Notes under the pieces: generated by a model
Told to the model about the DNA's origin: nothing
The model's database searches: none
The model's input: the letters and a program-made list of their open reading frames with translations, nothing else
Shown: piece after piece, positions 9,884 to 18,743 of the stretch
Numbering within the stretch: the stretch's first letter is position 1
Layout: the number at the start of each line of letters is the position of its first letter
DNA from: Anaerolineaceae bacterium
GTDB lineage: Bacteria > Chloroflexota > Anaerolineae > Aggregatilineales > Phototrophicaceae
Assembly: GCA_002702065.1 (NCBI GenBank)
Contig: NZXX01000009.1
Span: forward strand, 62,001 to 126,000
DNA: 64,000 bases
Direction: 5' to 3'
Made by a program: the position numbers and the translations under genes

Positions 9884-10618
9884 TTAAACGGTGGCGCTGT
9901 GCTGGAACGTGACCACCATAATCATATTCCCCAACCGCAGTTCGTCGTTATGGCGCAGCACACGGACTTCATGCGGGTGCAGGCGCTGCCCGTTGACAAA
10001 CGTGCCGTTGGCGCTGCCCAGGTCAAAAATCGTGAGTGTGTGATACTGGGTATCGTAGCGCACGCTCAGGTGCAGACGCGATACCCCCAGCCGGTTACCA
10101 TCCGAATCCGACAGATCAATATCCGGCATCATCGGGCCCCGATTGGTGCTGCGGCCAAGAACCAGTTCGCGCTCGCTGTGCTGTGGGTGAATTCTGTAGA
10201 CTTGCGAGGAATTACGAGCTGTGAGGATCAACACGGAATCCTGACCAAAATAATCGTCACGGGCCGCTTCATCCTCATCCCCCAGGATGCGCGTCTGATA
10301 GGTATCATCCGGGCCTAAGAGCAGTTGCCCACAGGCATAACAAAGGCGATCATCAGCGCGGTTGCGTTTGCCGCAATGCGGGCACACGGGCCGGTCATCA
10401 TTGGTGTGTGCCATTTCCGTTTTGTCGATCCGGCGCATCGACCCGGACGACTTGGCTGATGAAGTTTCCTGTGCGCGGATGCGATGGGCCAGGTCAAGAC
10501 GATCCCCCTCGTCTAGCACGTCGATAATCGTTCGTAATGAGTCGAGCGCGGTCCGGACATCCATGCCTTGGTGGCGCAGTTCGCCATACTGCACCAAGAT
10601 TTCTTGTATATCCCCCAT
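9884..10618 (-). CDS. Zinc-ribbon and FHA domain protein
   Basis: This roughly 244-residue cytosolic protein has an N-terminal helical region and a zinc ribbon (CPHC...CYAC, Cys near 79, 82, 93 and 96). A forkhead-associated domain fills about residues 128-240, with LGRS, SRLH and the SANGTFVNG turn. FHA domains bind phosphothreonine peptides, so the protein probably acts with a Ser/Thr kinase encoded elsewhere; none is in this window. Of the two close starts (10624 and 10618) the second has better spacing from GGGA. It has its own terminator and no operon partner. Confidence 0.88.
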   Translation of the reverse strand: MGDIQEILVQYGELRHQGMDVRTALDSLRTIIDVLDEGDRLDLAHRIRAQETSSAKSSGSMRRIDKTEMAHTNDDRPVCPHCGKRNRADDRLCYACGQLLLGPDDTYQTRILGDEDEAARDDYFGQDSVLILTARNSSQVYRIHPQHSERELVLGRSTNRGPMMPDIDLSDSDGNRLGVSRLHLSVRYDTQYHTLTIFDLGSANGTFVNGQRLHPHEVRVLRHNDELRLGNMIMVVTFQHSATV

Positions 10619-10946
10619 AATCATTTATCCCACTTTTTGGATAATGGCAGAAAATATAACATAAGAACATTTCGTCCAACTTGCATAGCCTGCTCAATTT
10701 GTGAGATTTTGGTAGTCAGCGGCCTGTTTGCTATATTCGTACTGTATTCTTTTTATGATCACATGGACAATGTGATTTATGGCCTATACCAAATCTGCCG
10801 CATTTCATCGAGCAGGGTTCATCGAGTGACCCTTGCAGACTCGGCGGAAGATTGGTGGGCGACGTGGCCTTTGTGTTGCGCGGCATTCAAATGACGCGTA
10901 CTATGATTCGGAAGACTTCGACTACACTGCGGAATTGGCAAAAGTA
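10619..10946. other. Intergenic region between divergent FHA and binding-protein genes
   Basis: I see no gene in this 328-base gap. It must hold the promoters of both flanking genes. Its only clear structure is a perfect inverted repeat, ATCACAT (10758-10764) and ATGTGAT (10770-10776) with a 5-base spacer, a candidate operator. The half-sites have the opposite order to a CRP site. Confidence 0.5.
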
Positions 10947-12035
10947 ATGATGCTCAAAAGACTGTTGCTGTTACTACCTTTGATCATAAGTGCCGGGGCG
11001 CTGCCCCTCGCGGCACAAACGGAAACACCAGACACCATCATCAGCCCGACCCTGAGCGCGATCGAGGCACGCGGCGAACTTGTCTGCGGAATCGATGAGG
11101 AGGTATTCGGGTTTGGTTTCCTCAACCCCAATACGGGTGAAATCTCCGGCATTCAGGTTGAGTTCTGCCGGGCGCTGGCGGCGGCCCCCCTGGGCGAAGC
11201 CTCAGCCGTTAACTATCGCCTTTACCCACTGGAGGCCGAGCCAGCGGCAATCATCGACGATGATCTCGACGTCCTCTTTCATCATACCTATATCCCGACA
11301 CTGGCCCGGACGACACCATCCAATCTGGCTGTCGGGCGCGCAGCGGTGTTCTATGATGGCGCATCGGTCATGGTAGAGGCGGGCGGTACAGCCGCAGACT
11401 GGGCCGACCTGGATAGCGCGACGATCTGCGCGGTTGCCAACACACCAGCCACCGAGGACTTTGCCGCCGAAATGGCGCTGCGTGAGCTTTCTTATGATGA
11501 AGTCCTGTTCAGCACGCCGACGGAAATGGGCGCCGCCTTTGTCAACGGGCAGTGTGCGGCACAGGTACTGGATCGCTCGCTGCTGGAAATCATTCGCGCC
11601 AGCACCGATTCACCCGGCAACTATGTGGTCTGGTCACCGCCCTTTACGCGCCGCACCATCACCCCTCTGTATCAATATGGCGATCCAGTGTGGGGTGATA
11701 TTGTCGACTGGACGTTATGGGGCTTGATTCAGGCCGAGAAACTGGGGATCAGCAGCCAGACCATCGACCAGTTTACGCGCCGGCCTGCTGAAAATGCCGA
11801 AGATTATGTCGAGCGGGTGGGCAAACCCGCTGCCCTGCTGCTTGATGCCGAGGTGGGCCTGGGTGGCAGCCTGGGGTTGAGCAACGACTACATGGCAAGG
11901 GTGATCGGGCAGGTCGGCAATTATGGCGAGATTTATGACCGCTATCTTGGGCCGGAAAGTCCGCTGCCACTCGATCGAGATGTGAATAATCTGTGGGCAG
12001 ATGGCGGGCTGCTGGACGCCCCCGTTTGGCGCTAG
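10947..12035 (+). CDS. Divergent amino-acid ABC transporter substrate-binding protein (AapJ paralogue)
   Basis: The 362-residue protein starts with a signal peptide (MMLKRLLLLL... to LAAQ). It follows the type-3 solute-binding fold of AapJ/BztA: LSAIEARGELVCGI, then GIQVEFCRALAAA. The motif that reads RNTTWT in the intact paralogue downstream is HHTYIP here, and the later SKEPLGP segment is replaced by FTRRTITP, so the ligand site has changed. C-terminal features such as LGLSNDYM and QVGNYGEIY are shared with aapJ. It probably arose by duplication and may bind a different amino acid or serve as an accessory binding protein. Two hairpins separate it from aapJ. Confidence 0.85.
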   Translation: MMLKRLLLLLPLIISAGALPLAAQTETPDTIISPTLSAIEARGELVCGIDEEVFGFGFLNPNTGEISGIQVEFCRALAAAPLGEASAVNYRLYPLEAEPAAIIDDDLDVLFHHTYIPTLARTTPSNLAVGRAAVFYDGASVMVEAGGTAADWADLDSATICAVANTPATEDFAAEMALRELSYDEVLFSTPTEMGAAFVNGQCAAQVLDRSLLEIIRASTDSPGNYVVWSPPFTRRTITPLYQYGDPVWGDIVDWTLWGLIQAEKLGISSQTIDQFTRRPAENAEDYVERVGKPAALLLDAEVGLGGSLGLSNDYMARVIGQVGNYGEIYDRYLGPESPLPLDRDVNNLWADGGLLDAPVWR

Positions 12036-12084
12036 CAGCTATACCCGCAGAACAACCCTGCGTTATCCCCCTGCAAAACCTGTG

Positions 12085-12107
12085 AATGAGTGGGCCTTCC
12101 ACTTATT
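12085..12107 (+). terminator. Hairpin after the AapJ paralogue (first)
   Basis: AATGAGTGG and CCACTTATT pair over nine positions with one G-T wobble around a 5-base loop. There is no strong T-run, so termination may be partial. Confidence 0.4.
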
Positions 12108-12133
12108 CATAGGCATAGATCTCCGGACACGAT

Positions 12134-12159
12134 AGTCTGCCTCACCCATCAGGCAGACT
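12134..12159 (+). terminator. Hairpin after the AapJ paralogue (second)
   Basis: AGTCTGCCT (12134-12142) and AGGCAGACT (12151-12159) form a perfect 9-bp stem with an 8-base loop, followed by CTTCATG. Together with the hairpin at 12085 it probably separates the paralogue from the aapJQMP operon. Confidence 0.5.
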
Positions 12160-12284
12160 CTTCATGCTACATAGCGTTCCACTGATTTGTCGCATTTGGA
12201 CAACAGATTAACTTGAGATTGGTGAAAAGCAATCGGCGTTTCTTTGTCGCTGTTGCGCTAATATCAACAAGTCTGTTGAATTTT

Positions 12285-12314
12285 GACAGATCGTATCTAT
12301 TTACGGTAGACTGC
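12285..12314 (+). promoter_or_regulatory. Sigma-70-type promoter of aapJQMP
   Basis: A perfect TTGACA at 12285-12290, an 18-base spacer and TAGACT at 12309-12314 stand about 80 bases before the aapJ start codon. No other candidate nearby matches as well. Confidence 0.6.
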
Positions 12315-12325
12315 TAGCAGAATGT

Positions 12326-12344
12326 ATAGTCCCACCCTATACCA
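12326..12344 (+). promoter_or_regulatory. Inverted repeat downstream of the aapJ promoter
   Basis: GTATAG (12326-12331) and CTATAC (12339-12344) form a 6-bp dyad with a 7-base spacer just after the expected transcription start. The position suits a repressor site. The first half also contains TATAGT, which could be an alternative -10 box. Confidence 0.35.
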
Positions 12345-12391
12345 ATTCCGGCTGGTTCAGACTACTTTACAGTTTCATAAGGAGAATATGT

Positions 12392-13429
12392 ATGCTTAAA
12401 CGTTTCGTTATTGTCATGCTGCTAGCGGCAATGATGAGTACCGTAGGGCTGGTTAGTTTAACTGCACAGGATAGCATTGAAGTCGGGCCAATTACCCAGG
12501 CCATTATCGATCGTGATGAACTGATTTGCGGTGTGAACGCGAGTCTGACCGGATTTGGTGTGGTCAACGACGCGGGCGAGTACGTCGGCTTTGATGTTGA
12601 TTTCTGCCGTGCTATTGCCGCCGCCATTCTGGGCGATGCGACCAAAGTGTCCTTCCGCCCCCTGACCGGCGCCGAACGTCAGGCCGCCATTCAGGGTGGT
12701 GAAATTGATATGATGTCGCGCAATACCACCTGGACCCTCAGCCGCGATACCGAATGGGGCGTGATTTACGCACCGACCACCTTCTTCGATGGTCAGGGTA
12801 TCGGCGTGCGGGCTGAGTCCGGCATCACCAGCATTGAAGAACTCGATGGGGCAGCCGTTTGTGTCCAGCGCGGGACAACCACCGAACTGAACATTGCGGA
12901 CGCGTTCGCCAGCCGTGGCCTGGACTACGAACCAGTGCCGGGTGACGATGGCCCAAGCACCTTCCAGGCTTACCTCGACAACCGCTGCGATGCCTGGACA
13001 ACCGACAAGAGTGGTATCGTGTCGTATCACGCAACCTCACCGAACCCCGGTGAACATGCGATCCTTGACATCAACCTCAGCAAGGAGCCGCTCGGCCCGC
13101 TGTCGCCCCAGTCTGACCCGCAGTTTGCCGAAATCATCGCCTGGACCATCTACGGCATGATGAACGCCGAAGAATTTGGTATCACCAGCGAAAACGTGGG
13201 TGAATACCTGGAAAGCGATAACCCCGAAATTCAGCGCCTGCTGGGTATCGGTGACAATGCTTCCGGTTCTTACCTGGGCATCGCCAACGACTTCATGGTG
13301 ACGGTGCTGGAGCAGGTGGGGAATTATGGTGAAGTATACGAACGTAACCTCGGCGAACTGGTGCCAGAGCGAGGCCTGAATGCTCTCTACATCGACGGTG
13401 GCCTGCTCTACCCCATGCCATTTCGTTAA
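12392..13429 (+). CDS. aapJ: General L-amino acid ABC transporter, substrate-binding protein
   Basis: 345 residues with a signal peptide ending near LTAQD and a GGAG ribosome site before the ATG. The mature part carries the AapJ/BztA hallmarks in order: ITQAIIDRDELICGV, GFDVDFCRAIAAA, MMSRNTTWTLSRD, FDGQGIGV, CVQRGTTTELN, and SKEPLGPLSP. In characterised systems this extracytoplasmic protein binds a wide range of L-amino acids and delivers them to AapQM. It heads the aapJQMP operon, with its own promoter 80 bases upstream. Confidence 0.93.
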   Translation: MLKRFVIVMLLAAMMSTVGLVSLTAQDSIEVGPITQAIIDRDELICGVNASLTGFGVVNDAGEYVGFDVDFCRAIAAAILGDATKVSFRPLTGAERQAAIQGGEIDMMSRNTTWTLSRDTEWGVIYAPTTFFDGQGIGVRAESGITSIEELDGAAVCVQRGTTTELNIADAFASRGLDYEPVPGDDGPSTFQAYLDNRCDAWTTDKSGIVSYHATSPNPGEHAILDINLSKEPLGPLSPQSDPQFAEIIAWTIYGMMNAEEFGITSENVGEYLESDNPEIQRLLGIGDNASGSYLGIANDFMVTVLEQVGNYGEVYERNLGELVPERGLNALYIDGGLLYPMPFR

Positions 13430-13514
13430 CCTGATCGTTCGTTAATCGACTTGTTCGCAGCGGGATGTGTGTCTGCATCCCGCTGTTGACACCAAGTTAC
13501 AGGAGTTTGCCCCG

Positions 13515-15218
13515 ATGGCCGAAACGGCCCCCTCACAAACAAATAGCGTTTTGCCCAGCGTCTTGCGTGATATACGGGTGCTTCAGGCTATCGGGCAGAT
13601 CGTTTTCGTCATCCTTGTCCTGCTGATTTTCTCGCAACTGATTTCCACCGCGTCGACCGAACTGCGAGCACGCAACCTCACGCCCAATTTTGCGTTCCTG
13701 GACCTGCGCGCGGGTTTTGATATTAGCGAAAGTCCGGACTGGTACACCAGCAACAGCAAGTTTGGTGAAGCGATTCTGGTCGGCATTATCAATACACTGC
13801 GCATTGTCAGTATCGGGCTGGTGCTGACGACGATACTGGGCGTGCTGGTGGGTGTTCTACTCCTCAGTTCCAATTACCTCATACGCACCATCTCGCGGGC
13901 CTATGTGGAACTGCTGCGCAATACCCCGCTGCTGGTTCAGATATTTGTCTGGTATTTCATCATTTTTTTCAGCTTGCCACCGGTGAGCGAAGCCTTAACC
14001 CTGCCAGCTGAAGGGGTCTTTTTTGTTTCGCTGCGGCTGCCTTTTTATCTGCTGCTATATCTGTTCATCCGGTCGCTCTATTTACGCAAGATGCCGTCGG
14101 ATTCACCCTACCGCGTGGGCGTCCAAACGGCATTTCTGGCAGCAGTCGTCCTCATCGAACTGGCCTTTTACCTCCATTATCATGCACCCGGTTGGCCGCT
14201 TCGTTACGGCAGCGGGCAGTTGTCGCACCCCGGTTTTCTGGCGTATGCCGGCCTCAGCGCGCTGTTGATCGCAGCCGCCTGGTTCGCACCCTCAAAGTGG
14301 CGCGCACTGGCGTTTGGGCTGACCATCGGGCAGTTGGTGGGCGGTGTGCTGTTTTACTTCGGCGTCATTTTTGACGCGGCTATCCGGCTGGAACTGTATC
14401 CGGTCGCATTCCTGAGCATTCGCGGCGCTGCTTTCCCCGAACTGCTGGTGACGACTCGGCTGGCCGAATGGCTGGCGTTTCTGGGGCTGGGCGTGGTGCT
14501 GTCGATTGGCATGTGGGTCTGGTTTGGGCGCATCACCGAAAATACAGGGCGCACCATCCCGCGTGAGCTTTACGTGGCGGCCACGATTATCGGTTTCGCT
14601 GTGATTGGCTGGCTGCTGGTGGGCATCGAACCCCTGCCCCAGACCATCTCGGTCGAGCAGGATGGCGAAATGGTGGTAATACCGCTGGATGAAGCTGCGG
14701 CGGAAAATCTGCTGACTGAGGAAGACTTGCAGCAGTACAGCCGCACACCGCTGGTGGTTCGCATGCCGGAGCAAAACCGCTTCGGGCGCTTCGTGGTAGG
14801 GACAGAAATTTCACCGGAATACATGGCCCTGCTGCTGGCGCTGGTGGTGTATACATCGGCCTTCATTGCCGAAATCGTGCGTGCTGGTATCCAGGCTGTA
14901 CCCCACGGACAGATCGAGGCAGCCCGCGCACTGGGCCTCAACCAACGGCAGTTACTCAGTATGGTCATTCTGCCGCAAGCACTGCGCGTCATTGTTCCAC
15001 CGATGGGCAACCAGTATCTCAACCTGTCGAAGAATTCCAGTCTGGCGGTTGGCATCGGTTTTGCCGATATTTTCACAACCTCGACAACAGTTATGAATCA
15101 ATCGGGGCAAACCATAACCGGTTTCTTGATTGTGATGACATTCTATCTCACTGTCAGCCTGTTTATTTCGGCGGTTATGAACTGGGTCAACAGCCGCTTC
15201 CAGTTAGTCACAAGGTAA
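13515..15218 (+). CDS. aapQ: General L-amino acid ABC transporter permease, AapQ type, enlarged
   Basis: 567 residues from an ATG at 13515 with AGGAG nine bases upstream. The first transmembrane pair and the HisM-type permease core (VELLRNTPLLVQIFVWY, then EAARALGL near residue 468, the loop that contacts the ATPase) are typical. Usual AapQ/BztB proteins have about 400-430 residues. The excess lies between the two halves of the permease core, at about residues 175-430: several extra hydrophobic segments followed by a polar stretch (TISVEQDGEMVV... to FVVGTEIS). AapM starts six bases after its stop, so the two are translated together. Confidence 0.9.
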   Translation: MAETAPSQTNSVLPSVLRDIRVLQAIGQIVFVILVLLIFSQLISTASTELRARNLTPNFAFLDLRAGFDISESPDWYTSNSKFGEAILVGIINTLRIVSIGLVLTTILGVLVGVLLLSSNYLIRTISRAYVELLRNTPLLVQIFVWYFIIFFSLPPVSEALTLPAEGVFFVSLRLPFYLLLYLFIRSLYLRKMPSDSPYRVGVQTAFLAAVVLIELAFYLHYHAPGWPLRYGSGQLSHPGFLAYAGLSALLIAAAWFAPSKWRALAFGLTIGQLVGGVLFYFGVIFDAAIRLELYPVAFLSIRGAAFPELLVTTRLAEWLAFLGLGVVLSIGMWVWFGRITENTGRTIPRELYVAATIIGFAVIGWLLVGIEPLPQTISVEQDGEMVVIPLDEAAAENLLTEEDLQQYSRTPLVVRMPEQNRFGRFVVGTEISPEYMALLLALVVYTSAFIAEIVRAGIQAVPHGQIEAARALGLNQRQLLSMVILPQALRVIVPPMGNQYLNLSKNSSLAVGIGFADIFTTSTTVMNQSGQTITGFLIVMTFYLTVSLFISAVMNWVNSRFQLVTR

Positions 15219-15224
15219 GGTTGC

Positions 15225-17276
15225 ATGACGACGATACAGGATAGCCGCCCCGGTGTAGTCAATCAGGCCTATTACGACGAACCGGCTGTAAAGCCACCCC
15301 CTTTGCTGGCGGTTGGTCCTCTGGCATGGGTGCGGGAGAATCTGTTCGGGTCGGTGATGGATGCCATCCTGACAATCGTCGGTGCCATCATTATTGTAGG
15401 TGTAGTCTCGTCATTTCTGGCATGGGGCATCAGTCAGGCCAACTGGCTGGCCGTCACCTTTAACCTGCGCTTGTTCATGATCGGTCGCATCAACGATCCG
15501 TTGATCGAGTCCCGCATTCAGCTGCTGGCGCTGTTCGTGATGTTCATTATCGGCGTGAACCTGGCGGCATGGGCGCGGGTTTCGCTGCGAATCTGGATTA
15601 CGCTGGCGGTGGTGGTCGTGCTCATGTTTGTGCTGCCGGTCGTGATTGATGCGCTGGTCCCGTTGCCACCCACCTACCTGGCTGCCGGGCAGGCCGAAAT
15701 TGTATCCGGTTCCGTCACCGAAACGCCCCTGCCGCAGATCGGTTTTATCGCTGCTGAAGGCGAAACCATCACCATCCAGGCCACCGACTCAACCATCACC
15801 GAAACAGACGGCAGGCTGGCCCGCATCCGCAGCTATACCGACCGGGCGACCAACGCCGTACGCAATGCGGCGATCACGCGGCTTGATAATCAGGCGCGTA
15901 TTGGCGAGTTGGAAACCCTGCTGGCGGGCGACGCCATTACCACACGCCAGCGTCAAGCCTACACCGACGAACTCGAATCCATCGAAGTGCCACCAGCTGT
16001 CACAGAAACGTTGGCGATTAATCAGAGTGCCATCGAAGTCCGCATTCTGGACGCCAACCTGGAGCCACTTCTTGCCGATACCCTGACGCCGGACAGCGAA
16101 CCGCTGGTGTTTACCGTACCGGACAGCGGCTGGTATGTGCTGGAAAAATCCATAACCGGCAGTGACGATACCATCGGCCTGCTATCGATTGACGGTATCT
16201 ACCCGATTTTCGAGCGCAACTTCCTGCGTTCGGTGGAAGACGGCCCACCCCAGCGTGTGTTTGAGTACAACCGGGCCACCGATAATTTTCTGGTGGAAGG
16301 CGGACAGCCTCGCATCGATGGGACCGATGTGGCCACCATCAGCATTATTGACCATCAGTACCGCGGGGTTCGCCCATTCAGCGACTACCTGACCCTGATG
16401 CTTGTACCTTTTCTCAATCAGATCAAGGTGGCGGCGGCATTGTTTCTGGCGCTGGCGGCTGCCGGTTATTATGCGGCGCGTCTGGTGGATCAGCGCTTAT
16501 CAACGCGCGAGAAACCGCACCAGGCGTCGCGCCGCGGTGCAACCTGGCTGTGGATTGCCCTGCCAGTGGTGGCTTTTATCCTCATTGCCGGGGTGATGCC
16601 ATCCGGCCCGCTGCGGTTCAGTGACCCACAGCTCTGGGGTGGTTTCCTGCTGACAATGATGCTCACCGCCGTCGGCATCGTGGCAGCCTTCCCGATTGGG
16701 GTTGCGCTGGCGCTGGGCCGTCGCAGTTCGCTGCCGATTGTCAGCACATTCAGCACCCTGTATATCGAGGTGGTGCGCGGGGTGCCGCTGGTGACCGTGC
16801 TGTTTATGTCCATGCTGCTGGTGCCATTTGTGCTGCCGTCGCTGGCCGGGCCGGATACCGCGCCTTTCCGGGCGATGGTGGCGGTGACACTGTTCAGCGC
16901 GGCCTATCTGGCGGAGAACGTGCGCGGCGGGTTGCAGTCGCTGCCACCGGGACAGGAAGAAGCAGCCAAGGCACTGGGGCTGGCCGGCTGGCAGATCACG
17001 CTGTACATCACCCTGCCGCAAGCGCTGCGGGCCGTGATTCCGGCGCTGGTCGGGCAGTTTATCTCACTTTACAAAGACACATCGCTGGTGGCAATCGTCG
17101 GGTTGATCGACCTGACCGGTATCACCAAGACGGTAGCCGCGCAAACAGAATTTCAGGGTATTCTGCGCGAAACCTATGTCTTCATTTCGATCATCTACTT
17201 TATCTTCAGCTACGTCATTTCGATTGTCAGCCGCCGTATCGAGGCCAGTGGTTCCGGCGCGGCCCGGCGGATATAA
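15225..17276 (+). CDS. aapM: General L-amino acid ABC transporter permease, AapM type, with a large inserted domain
   Basis: 683 residues against the usual 380-430. N-terminal membrane segments cover about 45-145. A polar insertion of about 240 residues follows (148-390). It has beta-rich parts (QIGFIAAEGETITI; VRILDANLEPLL; FTVPDSGWYVLE) that resemble a prepeptidase-C-type beta sandwich, split by a charged, probably coiled-coil stretch (about 195-255). The permease core follows, with VVRGVPLVTVLF and EAAKALGL near 579. The inserted part should face outside. It pairs with AapQ as a heterodimeric channel served by AapP. Confidence 0.88.
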   Translation: MTTIQDSRPGVVNQAYYDEPAVKPPPLLAVGPLAWVRENLFGSVMDAILTIVGAIIIVGVVSSFLAWGISQANWLAVTFNLRLFMIGRINDPLIESRIQLLALFVMFIIGVNLAAWARVSLRIWITLAVVVVLMFVLPVVIDALVPLPPTYLAAGQAEIVSGSVTETPLPQIGFIAAEGETITIQATDSTITETDGRLARIRSYTDRATNAVRNAAITRLDNQARIGELETLLAGDAITTRQRQAYTDELESIEVPPAVTETLAINQSAIEVRILDANLEPLLADTLTPDSEPLVFTVPDSGWYVLEKSITGSDDTIGLLSIDGIYPIFERNFLRSVEDGPPQRVFEYNRATDNFLVEGGQPRIDGTDVATISIIDHQYRGVRPFSDYLTLMLVPFLNQIKVAAALFLALAAAGYYAARLVDQRLSTREKPHQASRRGATWLWIALPVVAFILIAGVMPSGPLRFSDPQLWGGFLLTMMLTAVGIVAAFPIGVALALGRRSSLPIVSTFSTLYIEVVRGVPLVTVLFMSMLLVPFVLPSLAGPDTAPFRAMVAVTLFSAAYLAENVRGGLQSLPPGQEEAAKALGLAGWQITLYITLPQALRAVIPALVGQFISLYKDTSLVAIVGLIDLTGITKTVAAQTEFQGILRETYVFISIIYFIFSYVISIVSRRIEASGSGAARRI

Positions 17277-17317
17277 ACACGTCGCGCACACCATAAACAG
17301 TTAACAGGATTTGGGTT

Positions 17318-18097
17318 ATGAGCGTACAGGAAATTGAACAGGCAAAACCAGGGGCCATTGCCGGGGACGAGCCGATCATCATCTGCAATAATCTCAACAA
17401 GTGGTTTGGTGAGTTTCATGTGCTGCGGGATGTCAGTGTGGATGTAGCACCACGCGAGGTGGTAGTAGTAATCGGGCCATCCGGGTCCGGCAAATCGACA
17501 TTCATCCGCTGCATCAACCGGCTGGAAGAACATCAGGAAGGCCAGATCATCGTTGATGGCATCGAATTGAGCCATGATGTGCGCAATATCGCCACCATCC
17601 GGCGCGAGATTGGCATGGTGTTCCAGCAGTTCAACCTGTTCCCGCACCTGACCGTTCTGCAAAATATCACCCTGGCTCCGATGAAAGTACGCCGTCGTTC
17701 GCGTGCCGAAGCCGAGGCAAAAGCGATGCAGCTTCTGGAACGGGTTGGCATCCCCGAACAGGCCAACAAATACCCCGGTCAGCTTTCCGGCGGCCAACAG
17801 CAGCGTGTCGCGATTGCGCGGGCCCTGGCAATGGAACCCAAAATCATGCTGTTCGACGAGCCGACATCGGCGCTCGACCCCGAAATGATCAAGGAAGTGC
17901 TGGATGTCATGAAGGAGCTGGCCCTCAGCGGCATGACGATGATCGTCGTCACCCATGAGATGGGCTTCGCGCGCGAAGTGGCGGACCGCGTCCTGTTCTT
18001 TGATCAGGGCCGCATTGTGGAGCAGGGCACGCCGGAATATTTCTTCACCAGCGCCCAGCATCCGCGCACCAAACTGTTCCTCTCGCAGATTTTGTAG
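17318..18097 (+). CDS. aapP: General L-amino acid ABC transporter ATP-binding protein
   Basis: 259 residues, the normal length for a polar amino-acid transporter ATPase. Walker A GPSGSGKST is at 53-61, the Q-loop lies in MVFQQFNLFPH, the signature is LSGGQQQR, Walker B is IMLFDEPTSALDPE, and the switch His is in VVTHEMGFA. It closes the aapJQMP operon, 41 bases after aapM, with an AGGA site before the ATG. It powers uptake through AapQM. Confidence 0.96.
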   Translation: MSVQEIEQAKPGAIAGDEPIIICNNLNKWFGEFHVLRDVSVDVAPREVVVVIGPSGSGKSTFIRCINRLEEHQEGQIIVDGIELSHDVRNIATIRREIGMVFQQFNLFPHLTVLQNITLAPMKVRRRSRAEAEAKAMQLLERVGIPEQANKYPGQLSGGQQQRVAIARALAMEPKIMLFDEPTSALDPEMIKEVLDVMKELALSGMTMIVVTHEMGFAREVADRVLFFDQGRIVEQGTPEYFFTSAQHPRTKLFLSQIL

Positions 18098-18121
18098 CGT
18101 GCGGCCAGACATGGTCTTGCA

Positions 18122-18162
18122 GGCAGCCAGCGACACCAATGATTCATAGGCGATTGGCTGCC
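18122..18162 (+). terminator. Long-loop hairpin after aapP
   Basis: GGCAGCCA (18122-18129) and TGGCTGCC (18155-18162) are perfect inverted repeats with a 25-base loop, lying 25 bases after the aapP stop. No T-run follows, so its role as a terminator is uncertain. Confidence 0.35.
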
Positions 18163-18242
18163 AACGGTTACGAATGCCTCTGGGGCTGCTGCAATCGCCA
18201 GCGCTAAAATGGGCCAATCGCACACTCAGGGGAGGAACCATC

Positions 18243-18728
18243 ATGTTGACTGCTGCTGAACGACAGCAAAAGATCGATACGATTCGGCGTTTTCCGGCGG
18301 AACTCGAAGCACTGGTGAGTCACCTCAGCGAGGCCGACCTGTACACGCCCTACCTCGATGGTGAATGGACGGTGGCCCAAAACGTCCATCATGTCGCCGA
18401 TTCGCACATGAACTCGGTTATCCGGCTCAAGCTGGCGCTGACGGAAGATCAGCCGACGATCAAAGCGTATCATCAGGATGACTGGGCAGAACTGCCCGAC
18501 GCGAAAAACGCCCCCATCGAAAGTTCGCTGCTGCTCATCAAAGGGCTGCACGCGCGCTGGTGTATCCTGTGGGACAGCCTGGACGAAGCGGCATGGGCCC
18601 GCACCTGGCATCATCCCGAAGCGGGAAAAATCCTGACGGTTGAAGATTTGCTCAATACCTACGACAATCATTGTAAAGCGCATATCGACCAGATTCAGCG
18701 CACACTGGCAGCAAAAAAACCACAGTAA
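18243..18728 (+). CDS. DinB/YfiT-like metal-dependent protein
   Basis: 161 residues from an ATG preceded by a strong GGGGAGGA site. The sequence follows the YfiT/DinB_2 four-helix bundle: EWTVAQNVHHVADSHMNS near residues 41-57 and NHCKAHIDQI near 142-151. These give His50, His143 and His147, the usual three-His metal site. Related proteins include bacillithiol and mycothiol S-transferases and proteins of unknown function. It is followed 16 bases later by holB and may share its transcript. Confidence 0.85.
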   Translation: MLTAAERQQKIDTIRRFPAELEALVSHLSEADLYTPYLDGEWTVAQNVHHVADSHMNSVIRLKLALTEDQPTIKAYHQDDWAELPDAKNAPIESSLLLIKGLHARWCILWDSLDEAAWARTWHHPEAGKILTVEDLLNTYDNHCKAHIDQIQRTLAAKKPQ

Positions 18729-18743
18729 GTTAGAGATGACTCA

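Noticed and set aside
10758..10776. CRP-type operator
   Set aside because: The half-sites read ATCACAT-N5-ATGTGAT, the reverse of the TGTGA-N6-TCACA order, so a CRP site is not supported.
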